Source: Promicromonospora sp. AC04 (GTDB lineage: Bacteria; Actinomycetota; Actinomycetes; Actinomycetales; Cellulomonadaceae). From it: a stretch of DNA of 64,000 nt. The stretch spans positions 496,001-560,000 of the forward strand of contig NZ_QBUG01000001.1 in NCBI RefSeq assembly GCF_003058225.1. Reading direction: 5' to 3'. This document shows, piece by piece, positions 1 through 8,029 of this stretch (within the stretch, counting starts at the first letter, position 1; every line of letters starts with the position of its first letter). The notes beneath the pieces are model-generated. The model did not search any database. It had not been told where the DNA came from and saw nothing but the letters and a program-made list of their open reading frames with translations. Made by a program: the position numbers and the translations under genes.

Positions 1-2
1 GT

Positions 3-341
3 GTGCCGATCGCCGCCTGGTGCGGCGTCCTGCTCGCCGACATCCTGCTGCGCCGCCGCGACTACACCGACGCCGACCTGTACTCCGCGTCCGGCCGCTA
101 CGGATCGGTGAACTGGGCCGCCGTGCTCCTCGTCGTGGTCGGCACCGCCGTCGGCTGGGGACTGGTGACCAACACCTACGCGCCGTGGCTGGGTTGGCAG
201 GGCTACCTGCTGGGCCCGATCGGCGGGGTCGACGGCGCCTGGGCGGGCGCCAACCTCGGCGTGCTCGTCGCCCTGGTCCTCGGCTTCGCCGGGACGCTCC
301 TGCTGAGCGCCCGCGCGGTGCGCCGCCAGGAGGAACGATGA
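3..341 (+). CDS. NCS1-family nucleobase permease, C-terminal part
   Basis: The reading frame is already open at the left edge, so the true start lies outside the window; the GTG at position 3 is not taken as a start. The visible 112 residues match the end of NCS1 (purine/cytosine/allantoin) symporters: the segment containing ADILLRRRDYTDADLY is the family's usual cytoplasmic stretch before the last helices. Two hydrophobic helices follow (about residues 38-55 and 84-103), then a basic tail. Its stop overlaps the next gene's ATG (ATGA), so the two are co-translated. The substrate cannot be told from this part; the neighbouring hydrolase suggests a nitrogen-ring or amide compound. Confidence 0.85.
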   Translation: MPIAAWCGVLLADILLRRRDYTDADLYSASGRYGSVNWAAVLLVVVGTAVGWGLVTNTYAPWLGWQGYLLGPIGGVDGAWAGANLGVLVALVLGFAGTLLLSARAVRRQEER

Positions 342-1027
342 CCGACGGCGGGACACGGGCCGACGGCGGAGCGGCCGCCCACGTACCGCCCACGGTCGGC
401 GGCGCGGACGCCGTCCAGCGCGACACCGGCGTCGGGCCGGATGTCGCGCCGGGCGCGGCCGCCATCGTGCCGCCCGGACCGGACGCCGCCCTCGTCGTGA
501 TCGACATGCAGGACGTCTTCGCCCGCCCGCCGAGCCCTTGGGCCTCCCCCGACTACCCGACCGCGCTCGCCGGGACCTGCCGCCTGCTCCCCGCTTTCGC
601 CGGCCGCACGGTCCTCACCAGGTACGTAGCCCCCGCCGTGCCCGACGGCGCCTGGCGCGCCTACTTCGACCAGTGGCCGTTCGCGCTCGTACCCGAGAAC
701 GACCCGCTGTACGAGATCACAGACCTCGCCGACGTCGTGGCCTCCGGGGCACCGGTCGTCACGCGCACGACGTTCGGCAAGTGGGGCCCGGAGCTGGACG
801 CCGCCACCCGCGGGAGCGGCGAGCTGGTGCTCGCGGGCGTGGCCACCGACTGCTGCGTGATCTCGACGACGCTCGCCGCCGCCGACGCCGGCCGGCGGGT
901 GCTCGTGGTCGAGGACGCCTGCGCGGGCTCGACCCCGGAGAACCACCAGCGCGCGCTGGAGATCATGCGCCTCTACGCGCCGCTGATCGAGGTGACGACG
1001 GTCGCCGAGATGCTCGGTGCCGGCTGA
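338..1027 (+). CDS. Isochorismatase-family cysteine hydrolase
   Basis: A 229-residue cytoplasmic hydrolase of the isochorismatase/nicotinamidase superfamily. The triad is visible: Asp56 in VVIDMQD, Lys148 in TFGKWG, and the nucleophile Cys173 in GVATDCCV. The first 45 residues are a Gly/Ala-rich extension that the family does not need, so a later start is possible, but the ATG at 338 overlaps the permease stop by four bases and is the natural coupled start. Members cleave amides or carbamoyl groups (nicotinamide, N-carbamoylsarcosine, ureidoacrylate). Pairing with an NCS1 permease suggests it processes the imported compound. The exact substrate is unknown. Confidence 0.88.
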   Translation: MTDGGTRADGGAAAHVPPTVGGADAVQRDTGVGPDVAPGAAAIVPPGPDAALVVIDMQDVFARPPSPWASPDYPTALAGTCRLLPAFAGRTVLTRYVAPAVPDGAWRAYFDQWPFALVPENDPLYEITDLADVVASGAPVVTRTTFGKWGPELDAATRGSGELVLAGVATDCCVISTTLAAADAGRRVLVVEDACAGSTPENHQRALEIMRLYAPLIEVTTVAEMLGAG

Positions 1028-1224
1028 CCCCGGCGTCGTGAACGCCTCGGCGGAGCGCGCAGTGCCGTTTCGATAGGTCGCTCCCCCACCCGAGCACCTG
1101 GACGCTCGGCAACCGCACCACCCGCGCGCCGGTGACCCGGGTCCGTCCGCCACGATCAGCATCAAGCGCGCTGATGTCCCCGCCCATGTCCCGTGGGTGA
1201 CCAGCCGGACCGAAGGAGCCAGAC

Positions 1225-2133
1225 GTGACCGTGACCAGGATCCGCGCCCAGTGGGAGCGCCAAGACGAGCGGTTCGCCCCCGTCCGCGGGGACACGTTCG
1301 CCGAGGTGCTCTTCGACGAGGGCAGCTGGCTCGAAGGGCCGGCCTACTCGCCCGCCTGGCGCACGGTGCTGTTCAGCGACATCCCCAACGACCGGGTCCT
1401 CGCCTGGGACGAGGCCACCGGCGGTGTCGGCGTCTGGCGTGGCCCGGGCGGTTATGCCAACGGCCGCACGATCGACCGCGCGGGCCGGATGCTCCAGTGC
1501 GAGCACGGCTCCCGGTCGGTGACGCGCACCGAGCCCGACGGCACCCTGACCACGCTGGCCGACCACTGGCGGGGCCAGCGGTTCAACAGCCCCAACGACC
1601 TGGTCGAGCACAGCGACGGGAGCGTGTGGTTCACCGACCCGAGCTACGGCATCCAGAGCGACTACGAGGGGTTCCGCGCCACCCCCGAGATCGACGGCTG
1701 CCACGTCTACCGCTGGACGCCGGACGGATCCGTCACCCGGGTCGCCGACGACTTCGCCGGCCCCAACGGCCTGGCCTTCTCCGCCGACGAGCGAACCCTC
1801 TACGTCACCGACAGCGAGCGCAAGCACCTGCGGCGCTTCGACGTCGGACCCGACCTCTTGCTGTCCGGCGGCGAGGTGCTCGCCACCTGCGACGCCGGCA
1901 CCTTCGACGGCGTGCGGGTCGACGACGCGGGCCGGCTCTGGGTCGCCGCCGGCGACGGCCTGCACTGCTTCGACCCCGACGGCACCCTGCTCGGCAAGCT
2001 GCTGCTGCCCGAGGTCTGCTCAAACCTCACCTTCGGCGGCCCGAAGCGCAACACCCTGTTCGTGACGGCGACCAACCTGCTGCTCTCGATCCGGGTCACC
2101 ACGACGGGGACCAAGACCAGCCTCCCGCGATGA
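1225..2133 (+). CDS. SMP-30/gluconolactonase-like sugar lactonase
   Basis: A 302-residue six-bladed beta-propeller of the SMP-30/gluconolactonase/LRE family, which hydrolyses sugar lactones with a bound divalent metal. Family landmarks are present in order: the N-terminal metal Glu37 in LEGPAYS, RFNSPNDL near residue 120, the FTDPSYG strand, GPNGLAFS near residue 185 and YVTDSE with the catalytic-type Asp. There is no signal peptide. An AAGGAG-type ribosome binding site precedes the ATG. The gene stands alone; the next gene is convergent. A role in oxidative sugar catabolism is inferred from the family. Confidence 0.9.
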   Translation: MTVTRIRAQWERQDERFAPVRGDTFAEVLFDEGSWLEGPAYSPAWRTVLFSDIPNDRVLAWDEATGGVGVWRGPGGYANGRTIDRAGRMLQCEHGSRSVTRTEPDGTLTTLADHWRGQRFNSPNDLVEHSDGSVWFTDPSYGIQSDYEGFRATPEIDGCHVYRWTPDGSVTRVADDFAGPNGLAFSADERTLYVTDSERKHLRRFDVGPDLLLSGGEVLATCDAGTFDGVRVDDAGRLWVAAGDGLHCFDPDGTLLGKLLLPEVCSNLTFGGPKRNTLFVTATNLLLSIRVTTTGTKTSLPR

Positions 2134-2232
2134 CTCCCCCGGCCCTTCCGCGGCGACGCCCCCGGCCCTTCCGACGTAACACTCCCGCCTTCCGCGGTGA
2201 CGCCCCCGGTGCAATCTGCCGATCTCACGGAA

Positions 2233-2304
2233 GTCCTCTTCGACCAAGCAGTTCGGCATGCTCGACGGCGAGAAAGCATGCCCAACTGCTTGGTGGTAGC
2301 GGAC
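2233..2304. repeat. 72-bp imperfect palindrome, copy 1
   Basis: An extended inverted repeat between two convergent genes. The inner stem pairs 2244-2262 with 2275-2293 (18 of 19 positions), around an 11-12 nt loop. Outer arms begin GTCC and end GGAC. A second copy with the same length and 57 of 72 identical bases lies at 24831-24902. It may act as a bidirectional terminator or be a REP-like dispersed element. Confidence 0.75.
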
Positions 2305-2327
2305 CTTTTGAACGGCCAGGCGTCAGC

Positions 2328-3824
2328 TCAAGGGTGACTCGCGGGGCGCGGTGCCGTCGGCCGGCCGGCCAACTCGTCCGCCAGGGTTGCGAGGAACTGC
2401 CGATCGGTCAGGCGGGCGGCGAACTCCTCGCGCCAGGCAGTGACCTCGTCGCCGGGCGCGAGCAGGCTCTCCTGGATCGCACTGTGCTGGACCGTCCGCA
2501 GCGCCTGGCGGCGTCGGACGGCGTCGTACTCGTCGAGGGCCTCGTCGACGGTGACGCCACTGCCGGCCGTGCCGTTGCTGGCCGTGCCGCTGCTGACGAC
2601 GCCATTGCCGACGACGCCGCTGCTGGCGGCGCCACTGCTGGCCGCGCCACCGCCGACCACGCCGCTGCCAGCGGCGCCACACCCGACCGAGCCGCCGCCA
2701 ACCGAGCCACTGCTGGCGGCGCCACCGCCGACGGTAGCCGTCCCGGTCCCGGCGGCGCCTCGGACCGCGGCGACGAGCCTCCCGGCCAGGTCGGCGGCGT
2801 CGAGCAGTCCCGCGTTGAGCGCCGACGCACCGTAGCCGGTGAAGACATGTGCGGCGTCGCCCGCGAGAAACACTCGCCCGGCCCGGAAGGTCGCGGCGAC
2901 GCGGGCGTTCCTGCTGCTCATGCGGCGGAGCTGGTGCGGGCCGGGGCCGTGCGGCGGCCGGAGATCGACAGGACGTCCGACAACCCGGCCGACGCTCTCG
3001 CGCATCTCCTCGATGGTCAGCGGGACGTCGTCGTCGGGTACGTCGGCTCCCCACTCCAGGGTGCTCATCGTCGTCAGGCCCGTGCCGAACGAGCCGAAGG
3101 TGAGCACTCCCCGCGCCGTGCGGTGCGGCACGAACGGCCGCAGCGCTCGACCGTCAGGGCTGCGCAGGCCGCCGTTCAGCGTGAGCTCTTCCCGCGGGAT
3201 CGTCACGTGCGCGAGGCGCGACACCGCGCCGTCGAGCGTCGCACCCGGAAGGTCGATGCCGGCGCTCTTGCGCACCGTGCTGTGCGCCCCGTCGCAGCCC
3301 ACGAGGTACGCGGCGGAGAGCCGGTCGGCGCCGTCCGGGGCGGCGATCTCGACGTGCACGCCGTCGTCGTCCTGCACGAAGGACCGCAGCTCCTGCCCCC
3401 GCCGCAGCACCGCGCCCTGCTCGACGGCGCGGCGTTCGAGAGCGAGCTCGAGCACCCGCTGCGGCACCGGCAGCACGTACACCGGGCTGTCCCGCCGCAC
3501 GCGGTGCAGCGGCAGGCGGAAGCCGGCGTAGCTGAACACGGGCGCCGGGCGCGGATGCCTGCCGAAGTTCCCCGTGCCGATGCGGTGCAGCATGCCGCGC
3601 AGGCTGTGGTCGTTCCGGGCGAGCCCCCGGTAGAGGCCGCGCTCGTCGAGCAGGCGGACCGCGTCGCCGACGACGCCGTTCGCGCGCGGCAGCCGGTCCG
3701 GCTCGAGGGCGCGCTCGATCACCGTGACGCTCACGCCGTTGGCGGCCAGCTCGCCGGCCAGGAAGAGCCCGGTCGGGCCTGCCCCGATCACCGCGACGTC
3801 GGTGCTGCGGGCGGGTGTGTTCAT
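2328..3824 (-). CDS. FAD-dependent aromatic-ring monooxygenase
   Basis: A 498-residue class A flavoprotein hydroxylase (UbiH/PheA/TetX-like fold). The N-terminal Rossmann motif VIGAGPTG lies near residues 11-18, the NAD(P)H/FAD-linking motif YLVGCDGAHSTVRK in the middle, and the ribityl-binding FLAGDAAHVFTGYGASALN near residue 325. The ATG at 3824 is preferred over an upstream in-frame start because GGAGG precedes it. A Gly/Ser/Ala/Val-rich insert of twelve five-residue units (DNA 2550-2729) interrupts the C-terminal part. Two palindromic operators overlap its promoter. The family adds one oxygen to phenolic or polyketide rings; the substrate is unknown, and no repressor gene is adjacent. Confidence 0.9.
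   Translation of the reverse strand: MNTPARSTDVAVIGAGPTGLFLAGELAANGVSVTVIERALEPDRLPRANGVVGDAVRLLDERGLYRGLARNDHSLRGMLHRIGTGNFGRHPRPAPVFSYAGFRLPLHRVRRDSPVYVLPVPQRVLELALERRAVEQGAVLRRGQELRSFVQDDDGVHVEIAAPDGADRLSAAYLVGCDGAHSTVRKSAGIDLPGATLDGAVSRLAHVTIPREELTLNGGLRSPDGRALRPFVPHRTARGVLTFGSFGTGLTTMSTLEWGADVPDDDVPLTIEEMRESVGRVVGRPVDLRPPHGPGPHQLRRMSSRNARVAATFRAGRVFLAGDAAHVFTGYGASALNAGLLDAADLAGRLVAAVRGAAGTGTATVGGGAASSGSVGGGSVGCGAAGSGVVGGGAASSGAASSGVVGNGVVSSGTASNGTAGSGVTVDEALDEYDAVRRRQALRTVQHSAIQESLLAPGDEVTAWREEFAARLTDRQFLATLADELAGRPTAPRPASHP
2550..2729 (-). repeat. 15-bp tandem repeat encoding 12 pentapeptides
   Basis: Twelve contiguous 15-bp units inside the monooxygenase gene. On the minus strand they encode units such as GGGAA, SSGSV, GCGAA, GSGVV, SSGTA and SNGTA, with Gly always third. 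The number of bases keeps the frame open. Such arrays expand and contract by slippage. Confidence 0.85.
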
Positions 3825-3861
3825 GACGCCTCCGGGCGGCCGAGATCCAACGCACTGACGC

Positions 3862-3906
3862 GTCAACTATGGTTGACACGTAAACCCGATGTCAACCCTG
3901 GTTGAC
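3862..3906. promoter_or_regulatory. Tandem palindromic operators over the monooxygenase promoter
   Basis: Two perfect inverted repeats, GTCAACTATGGTTGAC (3862-3877) and GTCAACCCTGGTTGAC (3891-3906), are spaced 29 bp start to start. On the minus strand a -35 TTGACA (3895-3890) lies inside the distal palindrome, and a -10-like CATAGT (3871-3866) lies inside the proximal one with an 18-bp spacer. Repressor binding would block RNA polymerase at both boxes. The arms are what TetR- or MarR-type repressors use; which protein binds is unknown. Confidence 0.75.
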
Positions 3907-4050
3907 ACCACGTCTGGATCCCACTGCCTCGGGAGGTGGTCGAGAAACGTCGAGCTCGGTGCCACTCCAGCGCCCGATCGGAGACGATCGATCAAACTGG
4001 GTTCAGCAGCGGCTCAGGCGCTGGCCGCGGCGTTTGCGAACGGCGGCCGA

Positions 4051-4545
4051 TCAAACCTCCGGCGCCACCGCCGTCGGCGTGCCGCCCGTGATCCGGACCA
4101 GCTCGTCGAACGTCGTCGGGAACACGGTCTTGGCGTGGCCGGCGGCAGCCCACACCTCGTCGTGCGCGGCGAGCGCGGTGTCGATGTAGGTCGGCACGGG
4201 TGCCGGGTGCCCCACGGGTGCGACGCCACCGATCACCTGGCCCGTCGCCTCCTTGACCTGCTCCTTCGACGCCCGCGTGATGGTTGCGCCCACCCGCTCC
4301 CCCAGCCACGCCGTGTCCACGCGGTGCGCGCCGGAGGTCAGGACGAGGGTGGGCGTGCCGTCGAACAGGAAGACCAGGGAGTTCGCGATCTGGCCCACGC
4401 CGATGCCGAGATGTTCGGCGGCCAGCGCGGCGGTGGTCGCGGCGTCGTCCAGCCAGCGGACCTGGCCGGTGGCGCCCGCCTCCGCCAGCGCGGCGGTGAC
4501 CTTCTCGACGGCGGGGTGGCTAGCTGCGGGGACCTGGTTCGACAT
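4051..4545 (-). CDS. YbaK/EbsC-family aminoacyl-tRNA editing protein
   Basis: A 164-residue single-domain protein of the YbaK/ProX family, which deacylates mischarged tRNA such as Cys-tRNA(Pro). Features visible are NSLVFLFDGTPTLVLTSG (central beta sheet), the ATGQVIGGVAPVGH segment that contributes the active-site pocket, and TYIDTAL near residue 123. The length fits the family. It is a cytosolic quality-control enzyme. The ATG at 4545 is the only suitable start; about 170 bp separate it from the upstream esterase, so it is probably transcribed alone. Confidence 0.9.
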   Translation of the reverse strand: MSNQVPAASHPAVEKVTAALAEAGATGQVRWLDDAATTAALAAEHLGIGVGQIANSLVFLFDGTPTLVLTSGAHRVDTAWLGERVGATITRASKEQVKEATGQVIGGVAPVGHPAPVPTYIDTALAAHDEVWAAAGHAKTVFPTTFDELVRITGGTPTAVAPEV

Positions 4546-4718
4546 GCGGCGATCCTAGGCAGTTCGACGGTCCCGAGTCAGGACTATTAGTGGCGAACGA
4601 TAGTGCGCTTCTGCCCAGTGATCAGGCCCAGAACGTGCGGGACGGATGGGCCGAGTCACTGGGCAGCAGCGCTGTCGAGCAACGGGCCGATCTCAGCGAG
4701 CGACCGACCGGCGCGTGC

Positions 4719-5903
4719 TCAGCCCCGGAACTCGACCTCCGGGTATGCGTCGGACGGGCCGTCCAGCAGGGGCGCGTCCATGCCCCGCAGGTGCCGGTCC
4801 AGGAACGCGCCCACGTAGGCGTTGGTGATCTCGACGCCGCGCGCGCCACCAACGGTGCCCGGCCCACCGGGCAGCGGCACTCCGAGCTGGTCGAGGAACA
4901 TCAGCTGGTCCGTGAACGACCCGTGGTTCGCGGTCGGAACCTGCAGCCACTGGCTCGTCGCCCCCAAACGGGCGAAGTTGTCGGGCCAGTCCGGCTCGTC
5001 GCCGGCACCCGGCTCGTGCGAGCCGCTGCCCAGCATGAGGAACGGCCGGTCCATCCCGGCCTCGGGGAAGTCCACCTGGAACGTGCCGTCCATGTTGATC
5101 CCGGCGTCCACGCGGGGGTCGCCGACGATCGTGGCCGCGGCGGACGAGCCACCGAGCGAGTGGCCGACGACGGCGATGTGCCGCGCGTCGATCGTCGGCG
5201 CGTGCCGCCAGAGCCGGCCCTCGGTGAGCTCGTCGAGCACGAAGCTGATGTCGGCGGAGCGCCCCCGCGAGACCCACTCGCCGAGCTCCGCGCTGGGGTC
5301 GCGCTCGCAGAGCAAGCACCCGGCAACCCGGCCGTCCGGGAACTCCACCGCACGGGCCTCGTACGTGTGGTCGACGCCGGCCACGACGTACCCCCGAGAG
5401 GCGAGCTCCTCGGCGAGCGCGGTCAGCGACTCGCGGCTGAGACCGGCACCGGGCGAAAGCACTACGAGCGAACGCCGACCGGGCAGCGCGGGGGCCCGGT
5501 CGTAGGAGTGAGTGTCGACGGTCGTCAGGATGTCGGGTGACACGGGAAGACGCGCGCTGTTGATGACCGCCGCGGAGACCGCCTCCGTCGTGTACGGCGC
5601 GGGCTCACCGTGCGGCACCGCCGGGTACCAGACGGACACCATGAGCTCGCGGCGCGCCTCGGGCACCCACGGATCCGCGCGCTCCTCGTCGACGAGGCGG
5701 ATCGGGGTCAGGCCGACGGGGAACGGGCCCGTCGGCTCGGGCAGGGAGAGGATCGGGTCGTCGGCGGCCGACGACGGAGCGGACGCCGTCGGGCCGATTG
5801 CCGCGGGGCCGGCAACTGCCGTGCTGGGCACTGCCACTGCGGCGCAGGCCAGGAGCGTCGTCGTGACGAGAGCTGACCGGGCCACGCGTCTGGGTGTCTT
5901 CAT
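4719..5903 (-). CDS. Secreted PAF-acetylhydrolase-like alpha/beta hydrolase
   Basis: A 394-residue exported esterase. Residues 1-33 form a Sec signal peptide (MKTPRR, hydrophobic core, A-x-A type end near AVAGPA). The fold is alpha/beta hydrolase: an oxyanion strand LVVLSPGAG near residue 150, nucleophile elbow GHSLGG with Ser near residue 249, and the catalytic His in ANHGSF near residue 328. The GVDHTYEA and INMDGTF segments are typical of the platelet-activating-factor acetylhydrolase family (PF03403). It probably hydrolyses short-chain esters or oxidised phospholipids outside the cell. It is monocistronic as far as can be seen. Confidence 0.88.
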   Translation of the reverse strand: MKTPRRVARSALVTTTLLACAAVAVPSTAVAGPAAIGPTASAPSSAADDPILSLPEPTGPFPVGLTPIRLVDEERADPWVPEARRELMVSVWYPAVPHGEPAPYTTEAVSAAVINSARLPVSPDILTTVDTHSYDRAPALPGRRSLVVLSPGAGLSRESLTALAEELASRGYVVAGVDHTYEARAVEFPDGRVAGCLLCERDPSAELGEWVSRGRSADISFVLDELTEGRLWRHAPTIDARHIAVVGHSLGGSSAAATIVGDPRVDAGINMDGTFQVDFPEAGMDRPFLMLGSGSHEPGAGDEPDWPDNFARLGATSQWLQVPTANHGSFTDQLMFLDQLGVPLPGGPGTVGGARGVEITNAYVGAFLDRHLRGMDAPLLDGPSDAYPEVEFRG

Positions 5904-6009
5904 GGCTGGGATGTTTCACCCTGCAAAGCCGCAGGCCAAGGGATCTCGGAGGGTTCCAGGGACAAGCCCGGGAAGCCCCTGACCGCGGCCGCCGGAAAAG
6001 CCGGGGTTG

Positions 6010-6141
6010 TCATCGGCTTTCCTGGCCGGAGGCCCGCTCGCGGAACCGGTCCAGTAGCTCCTCGGTCCCGGGAGGCGCGCTTACCGGCCCCTCGCGCAGC
6101 CCTTGCGCCGCATCGACCGTCTCCTGCTCCAGCTCACGCAT
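6010..6141 (-). CDS. Putative 43-residue acidic small protein
   Basis: A short ORF starting MRELEQETVDAAQGLREG and ending RFRERASGQESR. A GGAG sits five bases before its ATG, and it begins 25 nt after the stop of the membrane-anchored gene upstream on the same strand. Composition is helical and charged rather than the Arg/Pro-rich pattern of shadow frames. No family is recognised. It could be a real cotranscribed small protein or chance. Confidence 0.35.
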   Translation of the reverse strand: MRELEQETVDAAQGLREGPVSAPPGTEELLDRFRERASGQESR

Positions 6142-6166
6142 CGCGCTCCATCGGCTCGTCGCGGCC

Positions 6167-6727
6167 CTACCCGGTCGGGCCGGACTTCTTCCTGGCCCCA
6201 GCGTGCTCGTACCGGCTGACCGGCACGCCCAGCGGCCCGATGGCGAGGTTCGTCCGCACTGCCTGGTAGAACTCCCGCTGCTGGGCCCGCACGACCCTGT
6301 CGAGCGGTTCCCAGTCGTCGGGGCTGAACGCCGCGAGGTCTCGGACCGCGTACTCCAGCCGGCCCGCCGCCGACCACAGCTCGCCCCCGGCCTTGACGGT
6401 GGCGTCGTCCGCCACCAGGCACAGCGACTCCCACGCGAGCATCCTTCTGCGGTTGGCGGCATCCAGGATCGACTTGCCTTCTTCAGGGGTGAGCGACGGC
6501 GACTTGTCACCCGGCCGCACGTACGCCGTCACGCTGGCGAGGGTCTGGACTATCTCCCGGATCGCCGCGGCGTACTCCGCGCTCACGTCGAGGAGCCGCT
6601 CGTCGAACCGCACCCGCTGCTCGCGCCGCCAGCGCGCCGCGTCGGTGAGAGCCGTGGTGGCGAGCGTCCCGACCACACCGATCAGGACACCCATCATCGC
6701 GGGAAGCTGGGCCAGCAGTACATCCAT
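6167..6727 (-). CDS. Membrane-anchored hypothetical protein
   Basis: A 186-residue protein. The first 32 residues contain one transmembrane segment (MMGVLIGVVGTLATTALTDA), followed by a charged, mostly helical cytoplasmic domain beginning WRREQRVRFDERLLDVSAEYA. Similar one-helix proteins are common as unnamed genes in actinobacteria; no function is known to me. The ATG at 6727 is chosen because it puts the hydrophobic segment at the N terminus; the longer in-frame upstream extension is basic and lacks a binding site. Confidence 0.7.
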   Translation of the reverse strand: MDVLLAQLPAMMGVLIGVVGTLATTALTDAARWRREQRVRFDERLLDVSAEYAAAIREIVQTLASVTAYVRPGDKSPSLTPEEGKSILDAANRRRMLAWESLCLVADDATVKAGGELWSAAGRLEYAVRDLAAFSPDDWEPLDRVVRAQQREFYQAVRTNLAIGPLGVPVSRYEHAGARKKSGPTG

Positions 6728-6955
6728 CCGGCAAGCATTCCATAACGGACCTTTTGCCCTGAGCCGCTGGTTTCGACCCGCCGCGGGACCGGGCCGACAC
6801 GACATCGGCGGAAGACGCGGCGCAACGGGCGATCTGGCACCGCACAGACCGCAGGAACCGGCCTGATCGTTCTCACAATCTTGATATTTCCGTCCGCGTA
6901 ATCATTGCCGCCGGGCAGCGGCACGGCCGACAATTGGCCGGTGACTATTGATCCT

Positions 6956-8029
6956 ATGCCAGGAATCGAGTCCCAAGAAGATGAAAGAACATTGGAAGAA
7001 GTATTTTCCAAATACCCCATCCCGCTCGCCGAGCACCAGATCTTCAGAACCACCGATCCCAAGATTGCTCGTGAAGGGGTATCCCGGGCCATCTTGCCGC
7101 ACGAACTGCGCTTCGAAGGTGACGCTTGCCATTTCGACGCCTCGATCCGCAATGCTCAGATTCGCGCGGTGAGCATCACCGTCCTTGCCTACGGGGCCGA
7201 CGTCGAACTCGTCGCCGAGCGGTCCGATGCCTCGTTCATCGTCGCCCACTCACTGGTCGGACGAGCGACCTTCACCATCGGCACGCAGTCGGTAGCGGTT
7301 CGGCCCGGGACCGCAGTGGTGTCCACGCCCGGCAAGCCCATCCGCATCAGGTGGCCGTCGGGGAGCGTCATGATGATGATCGCCGTCGACCGCACCGCTC
7401 TGGAAGCGGAGCTTGAGACGTGGATCGACACCGAACCGGGCGTCCCCCTGCGTTTCGAGCCCGTCGTCAACGTCTGGGACATGCCGGCGGCCGGCTGGTG
7501 GTCCGCCGTCGACAACCTTGTCGAGGACCTCGACTCGTCGACGCCGATGCTCCGCCATCCCGCCGCGGCCTCCGCGGCCGAACGAGGACTGATAGTCGGC
7601 CTGCTGCTCGCCATGCCGCACAACTATTCGAGCAAGCTGTGGGAGAAGCCACCGGCGATCGGCCCCGAATGGCTGATCCGCGCGACCGATCTGATCGAAC
7701 GGCTTCCGCACCGCACCTGGACGGCGCCCGAGCTGGCACGAGCAGCCAACACGAGTACCCGGGCGCTGTACGACGGCTTTCGCCGGTGGCTGGGCACCAC
7801 GCCCATGGAGTATCAGCGGCAGATCCGGCTGCGACGCGCCTGGATCGAGCTCCGGGCCGCCGACCCCGACGCGGAGACCACGACGGTCACCGAGGTCGCC
7901 TCCCGGCTCGGGTTCACCAACCTGGGGCGGTTCGCCGCCGGGTACCGACAGCGCTTCGGCGAGCTACCGTCGATGACGCTGCAGCGCTGCCGTGAGGCCA
8001 GCCCGACCGATGCGGCTCCCCCTACTTGA
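6956..8029 (+). CDS. AraC-family transcriptional regulator
   Basis: A 357-residue regulator. The N-terminal half is an AraC-binding-like cupin (RAVSITVLAYGADVEL, later ATFTIGTQSVAVRPGTAVV). The C-terminal hundred residues form the paired helix-turn-helix: WTAPELARAANTSTRALYDGFRRWLG, then VTEVASRLGFTNLGRFAAGYRQRFGE. Start choice is uncertain: ATG 6956, GTG 6941 and TTG 6905 are all in frame, none with a strong binding site, and the first 60 codons are unusually A/T rich. Its 3' end overlaps the convergent permease gene by eight bases. It likely controls the adjacent sugar ABC genes. Confidence 0.88.
   Translation: MPGIESQEDERTLEEVFSKYPIPLAEHQIFRTTDPKIAREGVSRAILPHELRFEGDACHFDASIRNAQIRAVSITVLAYGADVELVAERSDASFIVAHSLVGRATFTIGTQSVAVRPGTAVVSTPGKPIRIRWPSGSVMMMIAVDRTALEAELETWIDTEPGVPLRFEPVVNVWDMPAAGWWSAVDNLVEDLDSSTPMLRHPAAASAAERGLIVGLLLAMPHNYSSKLWEKPPAIGPEWLIRATDLIERLPHRTWTAPELARAANTSTRALYDGFRRWLGTTPMEYQRQIRLRRAWIELRAADPDAETTTVTEVASRLGFTNLGRFAAGYRQRFGELPSMTLQRCREASPTDAAPPT

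Noticed and set aside
6731-6758. A third full copy of the 72-bp palindrome.
   Set aside because: Only the CGGACCTTTTGCC end and a CAAGCA box match; the stem is absent, so it is at most a degraded relic.
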